A DNA stretch of 48,447 nucleotides from Thermoanaerobaculia bacterium (GTDB lineage: Bacteria; Acidobacteriota; Thermoanaerobaculia; Thermoanaerobaculales; Sulfomarinibacteraceae): contig JAMOWA010000029.1 of NCBI GenBank assembly GCA_027061805.1, positions 1 through 48,447 on the forward strand. The letters run 5' to 3'. Below, one piece after another: positions 7,374-16,415 of the stretch. The stretch's first letter is position 1. Each line of letters opens with the position of its first letter. The translations under genes were made by a program, and so were the position numbers. The notes below the pieces were generated by a model that worked only from the letters and a program-made list of their open reading frames with translations, made no database searches and was not told where the DNA came from.

Positions 7374-8569
7374 GACCGGGGGACCTCCTGGGCTTCGCCT
7401 TCGCCGCCCTCTCCGGGCACCGCCTCCGGACCGGGCTCTCCGTGGCGGGGGTGGCCGTGGGCATCTCCGCGGTGGTGGCGCTCACGGCCCTGGGCGAGGG
7501 GGCCCGGCAGTACGTGGTCCAGGAGTTCACCTCGCTGGGCTCGAACCTTGTGATCGTCATGCCCGGCAGGGTGGAGACCACGGGAGCCATGCCCTACGGA
7601 GGCGTCACCCACGACCTGACCATCGAGGACGCGGTGGCCATCGAACAGAGGGTGGCCGGCGTCGTGCGGACCGCCCCCGTCTCCGTGGCCACCGAGACCG
7701 TGCGTTTCGGGGACCGGGGCCGCTCCGTGCCGATCATCGGCACGTCGGCCGACTACCGGTTCGTCCGGCAGCTCCAGGTGGCGGCGGGGCGGTTCCTCCC
7801 CGAGGGGAGCTCCCACCTGGCCGGGAACGAGATCGTCCTGGGAACGAAGGTGGCCCGCGAGCTCTTCGTGGGGACCAGCCCCCTGGGGAAGATCGTCCGG
7901 GTGGGGCCCTACCGCTTCAGGGTCGTGGGCGTCCTGGCGCCCAAGGGCCGGTCGCTGGGTTTCGACTTCGACGACCTGGTGTTCATCCCGGTCCGCACGG
8001 GCATGCGGATCTTCAACAGGAGCTCGCTCTTCCGGATCCTGGTGGAGACCTCGTCCACGGCCGAGCTCGCGCCCGTCAGGAGGCGGGTGCTGGCGCTGCT
8101 GCGGGAGCGGCACCGCGCCGACGACGTGACCGTGGTGACCCAGGACGCCGTGCTCGACGCCTTCTCCTCCATCCTGGCCGTGCTCACCCTGGCGCTCGTG
8201 GGCATCGCGTCGGTCTCGCTGGCGGTGGCGGGGGTGGGGATCATGAACGTGATGCTGGTCTCGGTGGCCGAGCGGCGGCCCGAGATCGGGCTGCTGAAGG
8301 CCGTGGGGGCCACGGACCGCCAGGTGCTGGCGGCCTTCCTCACCGAGGCGGTGGTGCTCTCCAGCGCGGGGGGCCTCCTCGGCCTGCTGGCGGGCCTCGG
8401 GGCCATCCGCGCCTTCGTCAGGATCTACCCCACCTTCCCCGCCTCGCCTCCGCCATGGGCCGTCGCCGCGGCCCTGGGGGTCTCGGTGCTGGTGGGGGCG
8501 GTGTTCGGGGTGGTACCCGCCCGGCGGGCCACACGGCTCGATCCGGTGGCGGCGCTCACGAGGAGGTGA
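7370..8569 (+). CDS. MacB-type ABC permease, first of two
   Basis: A 399-residue permease starting with GTG that overlaps the ATPase stop (GTGA). The topology is that of the MacB/FtsX family: one N-terminal helix (RTGLSVAGVAVGISAVVALTA), a large periplasmic MacB_PCD domain (about 45-260), then three helices in the last third. GIMNVMLVSVAERRPEIGLLKAVGAT (near 285-310) is the conserved cytoplasmic coupling loop. It is clearly paralogous to the next gene. The two probably form a heterodimer powered by the single ATPase, or work as alternative homodimers. Confidence 0.9.
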   Translation: MRPGDLLGFAFAALSGHRLRTGLSVAGVAVGISAVVALTALGEGARQYVVQEFTSLGSNLVIVMPGRVETTGAMPYGGVTHDLTIEDAVAIEQRVAGVVRTAPVSVATETVRFGDRGRSVPIIGTSADYRFVRQLQVAAGRFLPEGSSHLAGNEIVLGTKVARELFVGTSPLGKIVRVGPYRFRVVGVLAPKGRSLGFDFDDLVFIPVRTGMRIFNRSSLFRILVETSSTAELAPVRRRVLALLRERHRADDVTVVTQDAVLDAFSSILAVLTLALVGIASVSLAVAGVGIMNVMLVSVAERRPEIGLLKAVGATDRQVLAAFLTEAVVLSSAGGLLGLLAGLGAIRAFVRIYPTFPASPPPWAVAAALGVSVLVGAVFGVVPARRATRLDPVAALTRR

Positions 8570-8572
8570 GGG

Positions 8573-9769
8573 GTGCTGGACCTCCTCCGCTTCGTTGCCG
8601 GGGCCCTCGCGGGACAGAGGCTCCGCTCGTTCCTGTCGGCTCTCGGCGTGGCCATCGGCGTGGCGGCGGTGATCCTGCTGACCTCGCTGGGCGAGGGGAC
8701 CCGGGAGTACGTGGTCTCCCAGTTCACGCAGTTCGGGACCAACCTCATGGCCGTGAACCCCGGCAAGGTCAAGACCCTGGGCCTCCCCGGGGTCTTCGGC
8801 GGCACCACCCACAAGCTCACGGTGGACGACGCCCTGGCCATCGCCAGGATTCCCGGTGTGGAACGCGTGGTGCCCCTGGCCATGGGGCAGGCCCGCGTGG
8901 AGGGCGGGGGGAGGGGGCGGAACGTCTTCATCTACGGCGTCAACCACGACGCGGCCCCGGCCTGGCGGTTCACCGTGGCCCAGGGACGGTTCCTCCCGGA
9001 GCTGGACCCCCACCGCAAGGCCAGCCTGGCCGTGCTGGGCCCCAAGCTCGCCCGGGAGCTCTTCGGGACGGCCTCCCCGCTGGGACGCAGGGTGCGGATC
9101 GGGGGCTGGTCGTTCCGCGTCATCGGGGTGATGGCGCCCAAGGGGCAGTTCCTGGGCTTCGACCTGGACGACGCGGCCTACATCCCCGTGGGCACGGCCA
9201 TGGCGCTCTTCAACGTGGACGAGCTCAACGAGATCGACGTCCTGGCGGCGGGCTCCGGCGCCATCGCCCCCGTGAAGGAGGGGATCCGCCAGCTCCTGAC
9301 GGTGCGGCACCGGGGCCAGGAGGACTTCACCATCACCACCCAGGACGAGATGCTGGCCACCTTCGGCCGGGTGATCGGCATCATCACGGTGGCGGTCTCG
9401 GGCATCGCGGGGATCTCCCTGCTGGTGGGCGCCATGGGGATCCTCACCATCATGTGGATCTCGGTCCACGAGCGCACGGCCGAGATCGGCGTGCTCCGGG
9501 CAGTGGGGGTGCCGCGTCGGGCCGTGGAGCGCCTGTTCCTCGTGGAGGCGATCTTCCTGGCGGGGGTCGGCGGGATGGCCGGCCTGGCGCTGGGGCTGGG
9601 CCTGGCGGCGCTGGCCGGGGCCCTCGTGCCGGGCCTGCCCGTACGGACACCGCCGGCTGCGGTGGCGGCGGCCGTGGCCATGAGCCTCGTGGTGGGCATC
9701 GCCAGCGGCTGGGTCCCCGCCCGCCGGGCCGCCCGCCTGGACCCCATCGAGGCGCTCCGGGAGGAGTAG
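8573..9769 (+). CDS. MacB-type ABC permease, second of two
   Basis: A 398-residue paralogue of the preceding permease with the same order: N-terminal helix, periplasmic domain, and three C-terminal helices with GAMGILTIMWISVHERTAEI and the coupling segment GVLRAVGVPRRAV. The ending VPARRAARLDPIEALREE is the usual end of this family and mirrors VPARRATRLDPVAALTRR in its neighbour. The GTG start lies 3 bases after the previous stop, with GAGGTGAGGGG as ribosome site. Shared motifs, including APKG(Q/R)(F/S)LGFD, indicate an old tandem duplication. Confidence 0.9.
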   Translation: MLDLLRFVAGALAGQRLRSFLSALGVAIGVAAVILLTSLGEGTREYVVSQFTQFGTNLMAVNPGKVKTLGLPGVFGGTTHKLTVDDALAIARIPGVERVVPLAMGQARVEGGGRGRNVFIYGVNHDAAPAWRFTVAQGRFLPELDPHRKASLAVLGPKLARELFGTASPLGRRVRIGGWSFRVIGVMAPKGQFLGFDLDDAAYIPVGTAMALFNVDELNEIDVLAAGSGAIAPVKEGIRQLLTVRHRGQEDFTITTQDEMLATFGRVIGIITVAVSGIAGISLLVGAMGILTIMWISVHERTAEIGVLRAVGVPRRAVERLFLVEAIFLAGVGGMAGLALGLGLAALAGALVPGLPVRTPPAAVAAAVAMSLVVGIASGWVPARRAARLDPIEALREE

Positions 9770-9783
9770 GGGTCCCGCCGGTG

Positions 9784-9789
9784 TATCAT
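9784..9789 (+). promoter_or_regulatory. -10 box TATCAT before the glycosyltransferase at 9798
   Basis: TATCAT lies just after the permease stop and ends 8 bases before the ATG, implying a very short or absent leader. Confidence 0.4.
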
Positions 9790-9797
9790 CGGAACCG

Positions 9798-10526
9798 ATG
9801 AAGCTCTCCGTGGTGATCCCCGTCTTCAACGAGGAGGCGACGCTCGCGGACCTCCTGGACCGCGTGGTCTCGGCCCCCCTGCCGGAGGGCGTGGAGGCGA
9901 TGGAGATCGTGGCGGTCGACGATGCCTCCACGGACGGCTCGGCCGGGGTCCTGGAGGGGTACACCCCACCCGGGCGGGGGGACGGCCGGCCGGTGGACCT
10001 CGTGGTGGCCCGCCACGAGAAGAACAGGGGCAAGGGCGCGGCCCTCCGGACCGGCTTCGCCAGGGTCTCGGGGGACGTGGTCCTCATCCAGGATGCCGAC
10101 CTGGAGTACGACCCTTCGGAGTATCCGATGCTGCTGCAGCCCATCCTGGACGATCAGGCCGACGTGGTCTACGGCTCACGATTCCAGGGGGGTGGGCCCC
10201 ACCGGGTGCTGCTCTTCTGGCACTACGTGGGCAACCGGTTCCTCACGACGCTCTCCAACGCCTTCACCAACATCAACCTGACCGACATGGAGACCTGCTA
10301 CAAGGTCTTCACCCGCAGTGTCCTCGACCGGCTCACCTTCAGCTCCGACCGCTTCGGCTTCGAGGTGGAGTTCACCTCCAGGGTGGCCCGTCTGGAATGC
10401 CGCATCTACGAGGTGGGGATCTCGTACCACGGCAGGACCTACGCCGAGGGCAAGAAGATCGGCTGGAAGGACGGCCTCGAGGCCGTCTGGTGCATCCTCA
10501 GGTTCAACCTGTTCTCCCGAAGGTAG
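9798..10526 (+). CDS. Family 2 glycosyltransferase, dolichyl/polyprenyl-phosphate mannose synthase-like
   Basis: A 242-residue GT-A enzyme. The nucleotide-binding start SVVIPVFNEEATLADLLD is followed by VDDASTDGS near 40, the DxD-type motif IQDADLEYDPSEYP near 100, and GSRFQGG. The segment NINLTDMETCYKVF with RFGFEVEFTSRVARL matches the DPM1-like branch, which transfers a sugar from a nucleotide donor to a polyprenyl phosphate. No membrane helix is apparent, as in the soluble members. The product could feed the GT-C membrane enzymes at 19789 and 46757, which use polyprenyl-linked sugars; that link is inference. Confidence 0.9.
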   Translation: MKLSVVIPVFNEEATLADLLDRVVSAPLPEGVEAMEIVAVDDASTDGSAGVLEGYTPPGRGDGRPVDLVVARHEKNRGKGAALRTGFARVSGDVVLIQDADLEYDPSEYPMLLQPILDDQADVVYGSRFQGGGPHRVLLFWHYVGNRFLTTLSNAFTNINLTDMETCYKVFTRSVLDRLTFSSDRFGFEVEFTSRVARLECRIYEVGISYHGRTYAEGKKIGWKDGLEAVWCILRFNLFSRR

Positions 10527-10629
10527 GTGGGTCGACGCCTTCCCCGGGATGGATCACGCCATGCTCGCCATGCGGGTGAACGGCGTGGTGTTGGGCGGAT
10601 CCTGGGGCCCGGGCCAGGGCGGATTCCTG

Positions 10630-10638
10630 TGGTAGAAT
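10630..10638 (+). promoter_or_regulatory. Extended -10 promoter (TGG-TAGAAT) before the fusion gene
   Basis: TAGAAT preceded by TGG matches the TGn extended -10 form and ends 9 bases before the ATG at 10648. The 121-base gap after the previous gene holds no other feature. Confidence 0.5.
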
Positions 10639-10647
10639 GCGCCGATC

Positions 10648-13638
10648 ATGGGAGCCGGATCATCAGGGCCGGAAGGCCCTTTGGGGGATGGGAAGGTGGG
10701 GCCTGTGCCGTCGGCTGACGGTTCGAAGGGGCCATCACCTGACACGGTTGAACTGCGACGGCGGAGGCTTCGCCTCACGCTGCGCGTGTGGTTGTACCGC
10801 CTCGCCCATCCGGTGGCAGCACTGCGTTCCGCACTTCCCCGATGGATGCCCATTCGCGCACGGCTTCGTCTCCTGCGTCTGGTCCGGGCACTGGGCCCCG
10901 GGGACCGACGCGCGGAGGGCATGGTCCCGGACGCCCTGCCCACCATTGCCATTCCTGGTGCGGAGGCCCCCCGGCCGGTCATCGTGTGCCTCCCGGCGAT
11001 CTCCTGGGGGCTCCGCAGGCAGCGCCCCCAGCACCTGCTCGAGCGGCTCGCCAGCCGCGGTTGGCCAGTGCTGTACGCCGACCTGGAGCTCGATCCCACA
11101 GTGAGGACGGCCCGGGTGGGCGAGTCCCTCGCCCCGGGTGTGCGGCGTCTGGTCCTTCCCGGAGAGACCGGCCGGCAGCCCCTCCATGAGAGGTTCAGTG
11201 TGGATGACCTCCGGAAGGCCGCGAAGGCACTCCAGGACCTCGGGGCCGCCCTTGGCATGCACCAGGCCATCCTCCTGTGCCAGGCTCCGGGCTGGGGGCC
11301 CCTGGCCCGGTGGGCCCGGCGTGAGCTTGGCTGGCGCCTCATCTACGACAGGATGGACCTGCATTCGGGGTTTCCCGGTGCCGCACGATGGATTGACGCC
11401 GAGGAGCGCCGGGTACTGGAAGAGGCCGACCTGGTGGTGGCGTCGTCAGAGGTCCTCGCGCGTGACGGTATCCCCGAAGGGTGCCGGACCTCGCTCCTGC
11501 CCAACGCGTGCGAGCCCCGGCCGTGGCGAGACGTGGAGCCGGCCCCCGAGATGGCCTCGCTGCCGCATCCGGTGGTGGGGTATTTCGGAGCCATCGCATC
11601 GTGGTTCGACACGGAGCTCGTGGAGACGCTGGCGCTCGAGCGTCCGGAGTGGAGTTTCGTACTCGTGGGTGATACGCGGGGGGCTGCCGTGGAGAGGCTC
11701 GAGCGGCTCTCCAACGTGCACTTCCTGGGCGAGCGGCCCTATGGGGAGCTGCCCGCCCTCGTTGCAGCCTGGGACGCCGCCATGGTCCCATTCCGGAGGA
11801 CCCCGCTCACCGAGGCGACCGACCCCGTCAAGGTCTATGAGATGCTCGCGGCGGGACTTCCCGTGGTGGCCACCCCTCTGCCGGAGTGCCGGCGTCACGG
11901 GGATCTTGTCGTCACCGCGGAGGATGCAGGTGCATTCCTCCATGCACTGGAGGCTGCTGTGGCGACCCGCCACGATCCCGGCGCGGTCAAGCGGCGGCAG
12001 GCTGCGGCTGCTGAAAACACGTGGGACGACCGGGCGGACGCACTCGAGCGTGAGCTGGTGGACACCTTCCCGCTGGTCTCGATCCTGGTGGTTGCCCATG
12101 GACAACGTGAATTCACCGAGCTCTGCCTGGACTCGATCACGGCGTATACGGAGTATCCGAACTACGAGGTCGTGGTGGTGGACAACGCGTCACCAGACGA
12201 CACTGGCGAATGGCTCGAAGACCGTGCTGCCCGGGATCCACGCCTCACGGTGATCCGCAACTCCACCAATCTCGGTTTCCCGGCCGCCTGCAATCAGGCT
12301 GCGACCCGGGCGCGCGGCGAGATCTTCTGCCTGCTCAACAACGACACCGTGGTCACGCGAGGGTGGTTGGGGGCCCTGGTGGCGGCGCTCGAGCGTGATC
12401 CAGAGGTCGGAATCGTGGGCCCGTCATCCAACGGCGTGGCCAACGAGGCGAGGGTCAGGCCGGAGTGTTCCAGCCTGGAAGAGCTTCCGGATTGGGCCGA
12501 GAGACGGCGCAGGCAGCTGTTCGGCCGCCAGTTCTCGATTCCGATGGTGGCGCTCTGCTGTGCCGTGATCCGGCGTGACCTCTGGGAGTCCCTCGGAGGG
12601 CTTGACGAGGCATTCGGTCCCGGGCTGTTCGAGGATGACGACCTTGCTCACCGGGTCCGGGATGCCGGGTTTGACGTTCGTTGCCTTCGTGATGCGTACG
12701 TCCACCACTGGCAGGGAGTGACCTTCGGTGCCATGCCGAGTGAGGAACACCAGGAGATCTACGAGCGCAACCGGCGCCTCCTGGCAGACAAGACGGCGGC
12801 CAACAGGTGGCGGCCCCGTCTCGCCGAGCACACCTACGACACCGAACGGGATCGGGCGGGTGTCGGAAGCTCGGTCCGGGAGCTCCTGAGGTACCGCGAT
12901 TTCGTTCGTCTCCTGGTGGTCGCCAACCTCACGGCACGGTACAAACGCTCGGTGCTCGGGGTCGCGTGGACGCTCCTGAACCCACTCCTCACGATGGCGG
13001 TGATGACCTTCGCCTTCTCGGCCCTGTTCCGGAGGCAGGTGGATCACTATCCCGTCTATGTGCTGAGTGGCCTGATTCTCTGGCAGTTCTTCGCCCTGAC
13101 CACGACCCACAGCATGAACCAGCTGGCCTCGGGCAACTCCCTGCTGCGCCGTATCTACGTTCCGGCTCTCGCATTTCCAGTGGCGGCCGTGGTCACTGGC
13201 CTCATCAATGCGATGATCTCGATCATTCCCCTGGCTGCCATCATGGTTCTCCTTGGTCATCCGTTCTCGGTGGCGCTGGTCACGCTACCGGTGACGCTGG
13301 GGATCACGGCGGTGTTCATTCTCGGGGTGAGCCTCGTGCTCTCCACCGTGGCCGTGTTCTTCACGGATGTGACCGAGATGTACGGTGCCGTCCTCAGGCT
13401 CTGGTTCTACCTCACGCCCGTGATGTACCCGGAGGATATCCTGCCCAGGAGCTTCCAGAGGTTCCTCGCCTTGAACCCCGTCTATCACCTTCTCTCGAGC
13501 TGGCGCGCGCCGATCTACTCCGGCACGGTCCCGTCTCTCTCCAACATCCTTGTCGGGGGGGCATGGGCCACCGTGGCCCTCGTGGTGGGACTGGTCGTGT
13601 TCAGCCGCTTCGAACCCGAGTTTTCCTTGAGGGCCTGA
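10648..13638 (+). CDS. Three-part fusion: GT4-like + GT2 glycosyltransferases + ABC-2 polysaccharide permease
   Basis: One uninterrupted 996-residue frame with three modules. Residues about 108-470 are a GT-B glycosyltransferase resembling the TuaH type: YDRMDLHSGFPGA near 232, LLPNACEPRPW, and the donor-site block DPVKVYEMLAAGLPVVATP. Residues about 472-740 are a GT2 domain: VSILVVAHGQREFTELCLDS, VVDNASPDDTGEWL, LLNNDTVV, and FEDDDLAHRVRDAGF. Residues about 745-996 are a Wzm/TagG-type ABC-2 permease with FVRLLVVANLTARYKRSVLG, YPVYVLSGLILWQFF and LTPVMYPEDILP. The matching ATPase starts 2 bases downstream. The fusion would place two sugar transfers on the exporter itself. The first 40 residues are low in complexity; a later start is possible. 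Confidence 0.9.
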   Translation: MGAGSSGPEGPLGDGKVGPVPSADGSKGPSPDTVELRRRRLRLTLRVWLYRLAHPVAALRSALPRWMPIRARLRLLRLVRALGPGDRRAEGMVPDALPTIAIPGAEAPRPVIVCLPAISWGLRRQRPQHLLERLASRGWPVLYADLELDPTVRTARVGESLAPGVRRLVLPGETGRQPLHERFSVDDLRKAAKALQDLGAALGMHQAILLCQAPGWGPLARWARRELGWRLIYDRMDLHSGFPGAARWIDAEERRVLEEADLVVASSEVLARDGIPEGCRTSLLPNACEPRPWRDVEPAPEMASLPHPVVGYFGAIASWFDTELVETLALERPEWSFVLVGDTRGAAVERLERLSNVHFLGERPYGELPALVAAWDAAMVPFRRTPLTEATDPVKVYEMLAAGLPVVATPLPECRRHGDLVVTAEDAGAFLHALEAAVATRHDPGAVKRRQAAAAENTWDDRADALERELVDTFPLVSILVVAHGQREFTELCLDSITAYTEYPNYEVVVVDNASPDDTGEWLEDRAARDPRLTVIRNSTNLGFPAACNQAATRARGEIFCLLNNDTVVTRGWLGALVAALERDPEVGIVGPSSNGVANEARVRPECSSLEELPDWAERRRRQLFGRQFSIPMVALCCAVIRRDLWESLGGLDEAFGPGLFEDDDLAHRVRDAGFDVRCLRDAYVHHWQGVTFGAMPSEEHQEIYERNRRLLADKTAANRWRPRLAEHTYDTERDRAGVGSSVRELLRYRDFVRLLVVANLTARYKRSVLGVAWTLLNPLLTMAVMTFAFSALFRRQVDHYPVYVLSGLILWQFFALTTTHSMNQLASGNSLLRRIYVPALAFPVAAVVTGLINAMISIIPLAAIMVLLGHPFSVALVTLPVTLGITAVFILGVSLVLSTVAVFFTDVTEMYGAVLRLWFYLTPVMYPEDILPRSFQRFLALNPVYHLLSSWRAPIYSGTVPSLSNILVGGAWATVALVVGLVVFSRFEPEFSLRA

Positions 13639-13640
13639 GG

Positions 13641-14435
13641 ATGTCTGGAGGAGGTCGACCTGCCATCGTGGTCCACGACGTGTGGCTCCAGTACAGGACG
13701 AGCCCGGACCGCGTCACCTCGTTCAAGGAGTACATCATTCGCAGGCTCCGGGGAGACCTGAGGGTCTCGGAATTCTGGGCCCTGCGTGAGGTGTCGTTCC
13801 AGGTGAACCCGGGTGAGGTCCTTGGAATCCTCGGCCGCAACGGTTCGGGGAAGACGACCCTGCTCAAGATCATCGCCCGCGTTCTCCGGCCGACCCGGGG
13901 GCGCGTCGTGGTGCGGGGTCTTGCCGCACCCCTGCTCGGACTCGGGATCGGCTTCAACAACGAGCTCACCGGGCGAGAGAACGTCTTCCTCGCAGGCGCC
14001 ACCCTTGGTTTCCCCGCAGCAGAGATGCGCCGGCGTTTCGACGAGATCGTGGATTTCGCCGGGATCGGTGAGTTCATCGACATGCCGATCCGGACCTATT
14101 CCTCCGGGATGCGTGCGCGACTGGGCTTCGCGGTCGCCACCTCGATCAGGCCCGATGTCCTGCTGCTCGACGAGGTGTTGGCGGTGGGAGATCTCGAGTT
14201 CCGGGACCGATGCACCGAACGGATCGGAACCTTCCGCGAACAGGGGATCACGACCGTCCTCGTCTCCCACAGCGTCCAGTCGATTCTCGACATCTGTGGG
14301 CGGGCCATCCTGCTCGACAGGGGCCGGATGGTGATCGAGGGAACACCCGAGGAGGTCGTCGGACGGTACCACGAGGTGTTGAAGGCCAGGCGCGGTGCCG
14401 GAACGGAGAGGGGAGACGGTCCCCCGAAGCACTGA
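13641..14435 (+). CDS. Polysaccharide ABC exporter ATPase (Wzt/TagH/KpsT type)
   Basis: A 264-residue ATPase with Walker A LGRNGSGKTTLLK near 63, LTGRENVFLAG, signature YSSGMRARLGFAVATSI near 153 and Walker B VLLLDEVLAVGD near 173. The last is the hallmark of polysaccharide and teichoic-acid exporters. It follows the permease-bearing fusion gene with a gap of 2 bases. It lacks the C-terminal carbohydrate-binding domain found in O-antigen Wzt proteins of about 430 residues, so recognition of a capped glycan end is not expected here. The ATG at 13641 is preceded by the GAGG of the fusion gene's last codons. Confidence 0.93.
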   Translation: MSGGGRPAIVVHDVWLQYRTSPDRVTSFKEYIIRRLRGDLRVSEFWALREVSFQVNPGEVLGILGRNGSGKTTLLKIIARVLRPTRGRVVVRGLAAPLLGLGIGFNNELTGRENVFLAGATLGFPAAEMRRRFDEIVDFAGIGEFIDMPIRTYSSGMRARLGFAVATSIRPDVLLLDEVLAVGDLEFRDRCTERIGTFREQGITTVLVSHSVQSILDICGRAILLDRGRMVIEGTPEEVVGRYHEVLKARRGAGTERGDGPPKH

Positions 14436-14489
14436 GGAATCCAGGAGCTCGAGCGCGTTGACGGCCCGGGCCGGTACCCATCTCCCCGC

Positions 14490-15317
14490 ATGAGAGAAGA
14501 TGGAGACATCGTGGCCCGTCCCCCGGTGATCTGCGGCATGGGCCGCAGCGGCACCACACTGATCAAGGCACTGGTGATGACAGGGGCGGACGTGGTGATC
14601 TACCCGGAGCCGCGACACACCTGCCTGGGGCGTGCACTGGACCTGCTGGAGGAGGTCCGGGAACTCTACGGGCGGAGAGGTCCGGGGTGGCAGGCGATGG
14701 GGGAGGGGCGCGTGGAGCAGATTCTGGCCTACATCCTTCGCCAGGTGTTGTGCGGCATTGCCGGGAATTCCGATCCCGTCCGGTGTTCCTCGAGGCTCCA
14801 CTGGGGTGTCAAGCAGCCCAACGGGGAACGGCACTTCGACCGCCTCGAAGGGGTCCTCGGCAACATGGCTCCGTTCTACCTCTACTGTTGCCGGGAACCG
14901 CTCGGCGTGTACGAGTCATACCTTGTGATGGAGTGGGGAGATCTCGTTCCGAAGGCATTCTTGAAGAAGCTGAAGGAGTCGCTGGAGACAGTGCTTCGGA
15001 TGTTGGAGGTGGCTCCCGGACGCACGGTGCTGCTTCCGGTCCATCTCCTTTCCGCCGAGGTCGGGTATCGCCGGCAGGCAGTGGGGCAGTTGTTCCGCAC
15101 GCTCGGCATCACCCCTGCCGACAGGACAGAGGAGTTCGTCGAGAGCTGGCCGCCGGCCAACACACGGGACCAGGCGCCGGCTCCATCGCGTGTCTTTCCC
15201 GAGAAGGTCCGGGAGCTCCTGGACAGACTTGCAAGGATGTTGATAAGCAACAGACTGGTGGAACGGTGCAACGAGCTGATCTCACGGCACAACCTGACTT
15301 CACTCCACGCTCCCTGA
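14490..15317 (+). CDS. Sulfotransferase-family protein
   Basis: A 275-residue protein with the PAPS-binding P-loop GMGRSGTTLIKALV (near 16) and the second PAPS-binding segment YCCREPLGVYESYLVME (near 130), where arginine and serine fit the 3'-phosphate-binding pattern. Placement after a glycan exporter suggests sulfation of a sugar. The start is uncertain: the ATG at 14490 has no ribosome site, whereas the GTG at 14511 has GGAGA 4 bases upstream and begins VARPPVICG, closer to the usual family start. Its last 18 bases overlap, tail to tail, the end of the minus-strand glycosyltransferase, so the two transcripts are convergent. Confidence 0.82.
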   Translation: MREDGDIVARPPVICGMGRSGTTLIKALVMTGADVVIYPEPRHTCLGRALDLLEEVRELYGRRGPGWQAMGEGRVEQILAYILRQVLCGIAGNSDPVRCSSRLHWGVKQPNGERHFDRLEGVLGNMAPFYLYCCREPLGVYESYLVMEWGDLVPKAFLKKLKESLETVLRMLEVAPGRTVLLPVHLLSAEVGYRRQAVGQLFRTLGITPADRTEEFVESWPPANTRDQAPAPSRVFPEKVRELLDRLARMLISNRLVERCNELISRHNLTSLHAP

Positions 15318-16415
15318 AGCGTCCCCCCGCCGTCTTTCCACCGTCAGCTGCACGACCTCGGCGAAGGTGGCGAGACAGCGCTCGGGATCGAACTTCTCCC
15401 TGACCCGTGCTGCTGCGGCCCGTCCGAGCGCCTTCCTCCGATCGGGGTCGCCGAGAAGATCCAGGGCGAGCTCCGCCGCCTTCTCCACGTCTCCGCTCGG
15501 ATAGAGAAGCCCGTCCACGCCGTCCCGCACCAGCTCTGGGAGAGCTCCCACCCTGGCGGTCACCAGCGGCGCCCCCGCAGCCATGGCCTCCAGTGCAGCG
15601 TACCCGAAGGACTCGTTGCGGGTCGTGAGAAGGACGATCCCGCCAGACCCGGTCAGCTCGCGATACAGACCCGGCATCGCCTTGCGGGGCAGGAGGGGCC
15701 ACCACCGGAGGGCACCGGCGACCGGGCGTCCATCCAGCGAGCGCCTGAAGCGCTCCCGCTCCTTGTCTGCCGACCGGCCCCCACCCACCATCCACAGCTC
15801 CACGTCCCGCCTGTCGAGGAGGCGGTCCCCGATGGCCAGGAAGTCACTCCAGTTCTTGAGAGGGTCGATCCGGCCCACCCATGCCACCACCGGTGCACCC
15901 CCATCCGCGGGGGCGTACCGCTCGGCGGGGGGGAACTGGTCCACTGGAATGAAGTTCGGGACCACGTGCCGCGGCACCTCGAGCCGGAGCCTCTTCGGCA
16001 GGTGGGGTTCGACGTTTGTGGCCTGGAAGTGTGAGGGGACGACGAATGCGTCCACGCGGTGTCCTTCAAGCCTGGAGAGCTCCTGGAGCGTGTGGTCGTA
16101 GGTGCTCCTCAGCTCGAACATCAGTGCCCCCGACCACCACGGAGCCTCCCGTATCCATTCGAGGACATCCAGGGTATCCACGACACTGATGATGTCGTAC
16201 TCGCGTTCGCGGAGCAGCTTGAGGAAATCCTCTTTCCTCGAGCTGAGGTACGCACGGTCATGGAGGTTCGCAAAGGACTTCCAGCCACCATAGTCGCGGA
16301 AGAACAGAGCGTCGGCCTCGATGCCGTGCCGCGGGAGCAGCTCCAGCCTCGACCGGATGCCCGTCTCGACGCCGCCCAGCGTGCAATAGCGGTAGACCAG
16401 GAGCAACCGGATCAT
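15300..16415 (-). CDS. Family 4 glycosyltransferase
   Basis: A 371-residue GT-B enzyme starting MIRLLLVYRYCTLGGVETG; the GGVE motif is typical of GT4 N-termini. The C-terminal donor domain shows VVAWVGRIDPLKNW near 205, VELWMVGGG, and the E-x7-E block NESFGYAALEAMAAGAPLVT near 305. It transfers a nucleotide-activated sugar in glycan assembly; acceptor and sugar are unknown. The ATG overlaps the stop of the large pyruvyl-transferase fusion (ATGA), so the two are coupled and probably act on the same glycan. An upstream in-frame extension to 16505 is rejected because it runs inside that gene. Confidence 0.92.
   Translation of the reverse strand: MIRLLLVYRYCTLGGVETGIRSRLELLPRHGIEADALFFRDYGGWKSFANLHDRAYLSSRKEDFLKLLREREYDIISVVDTLDVLEWIREAPWWSGALMFELRSTYDHTLQELSRLEGHRVDAFVVPSHFQATNVEPHLPKRLRLEVPRHVVPNFIPVDQFPPAERYAPADGGAPVVAWVGRIDPLKNWSDFLAIGDRLLDRRDVELWMVGGGRSADKERERFRRSLDGRPVAGALRWWPLLPRKAMPGLYRELTGSGGIVLLTTRNESFGYAALEAMAAGAPLVTARVGALPELVRDGVDGLLYPSGDVEKAAELALDLLGDPDRRKALGRAAAARVREKFDPERCLATFAEVVQLTVERRRGDASGSVE

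Noticed and set aside
5566-9769. A complete tripartite macrolide efflux system
   Set aside because: Adaptor, ATPase and permeases are present, but there is no outer-membrane TolC-like gene and no resistance context, so the substrate was left open.
7121-10144. A 1007-codon open frame on the minus strand opposite the MacB permeases
   Set aside because: Composition and position show it is a shadow of the permease genes; no family motif or ribosome site.
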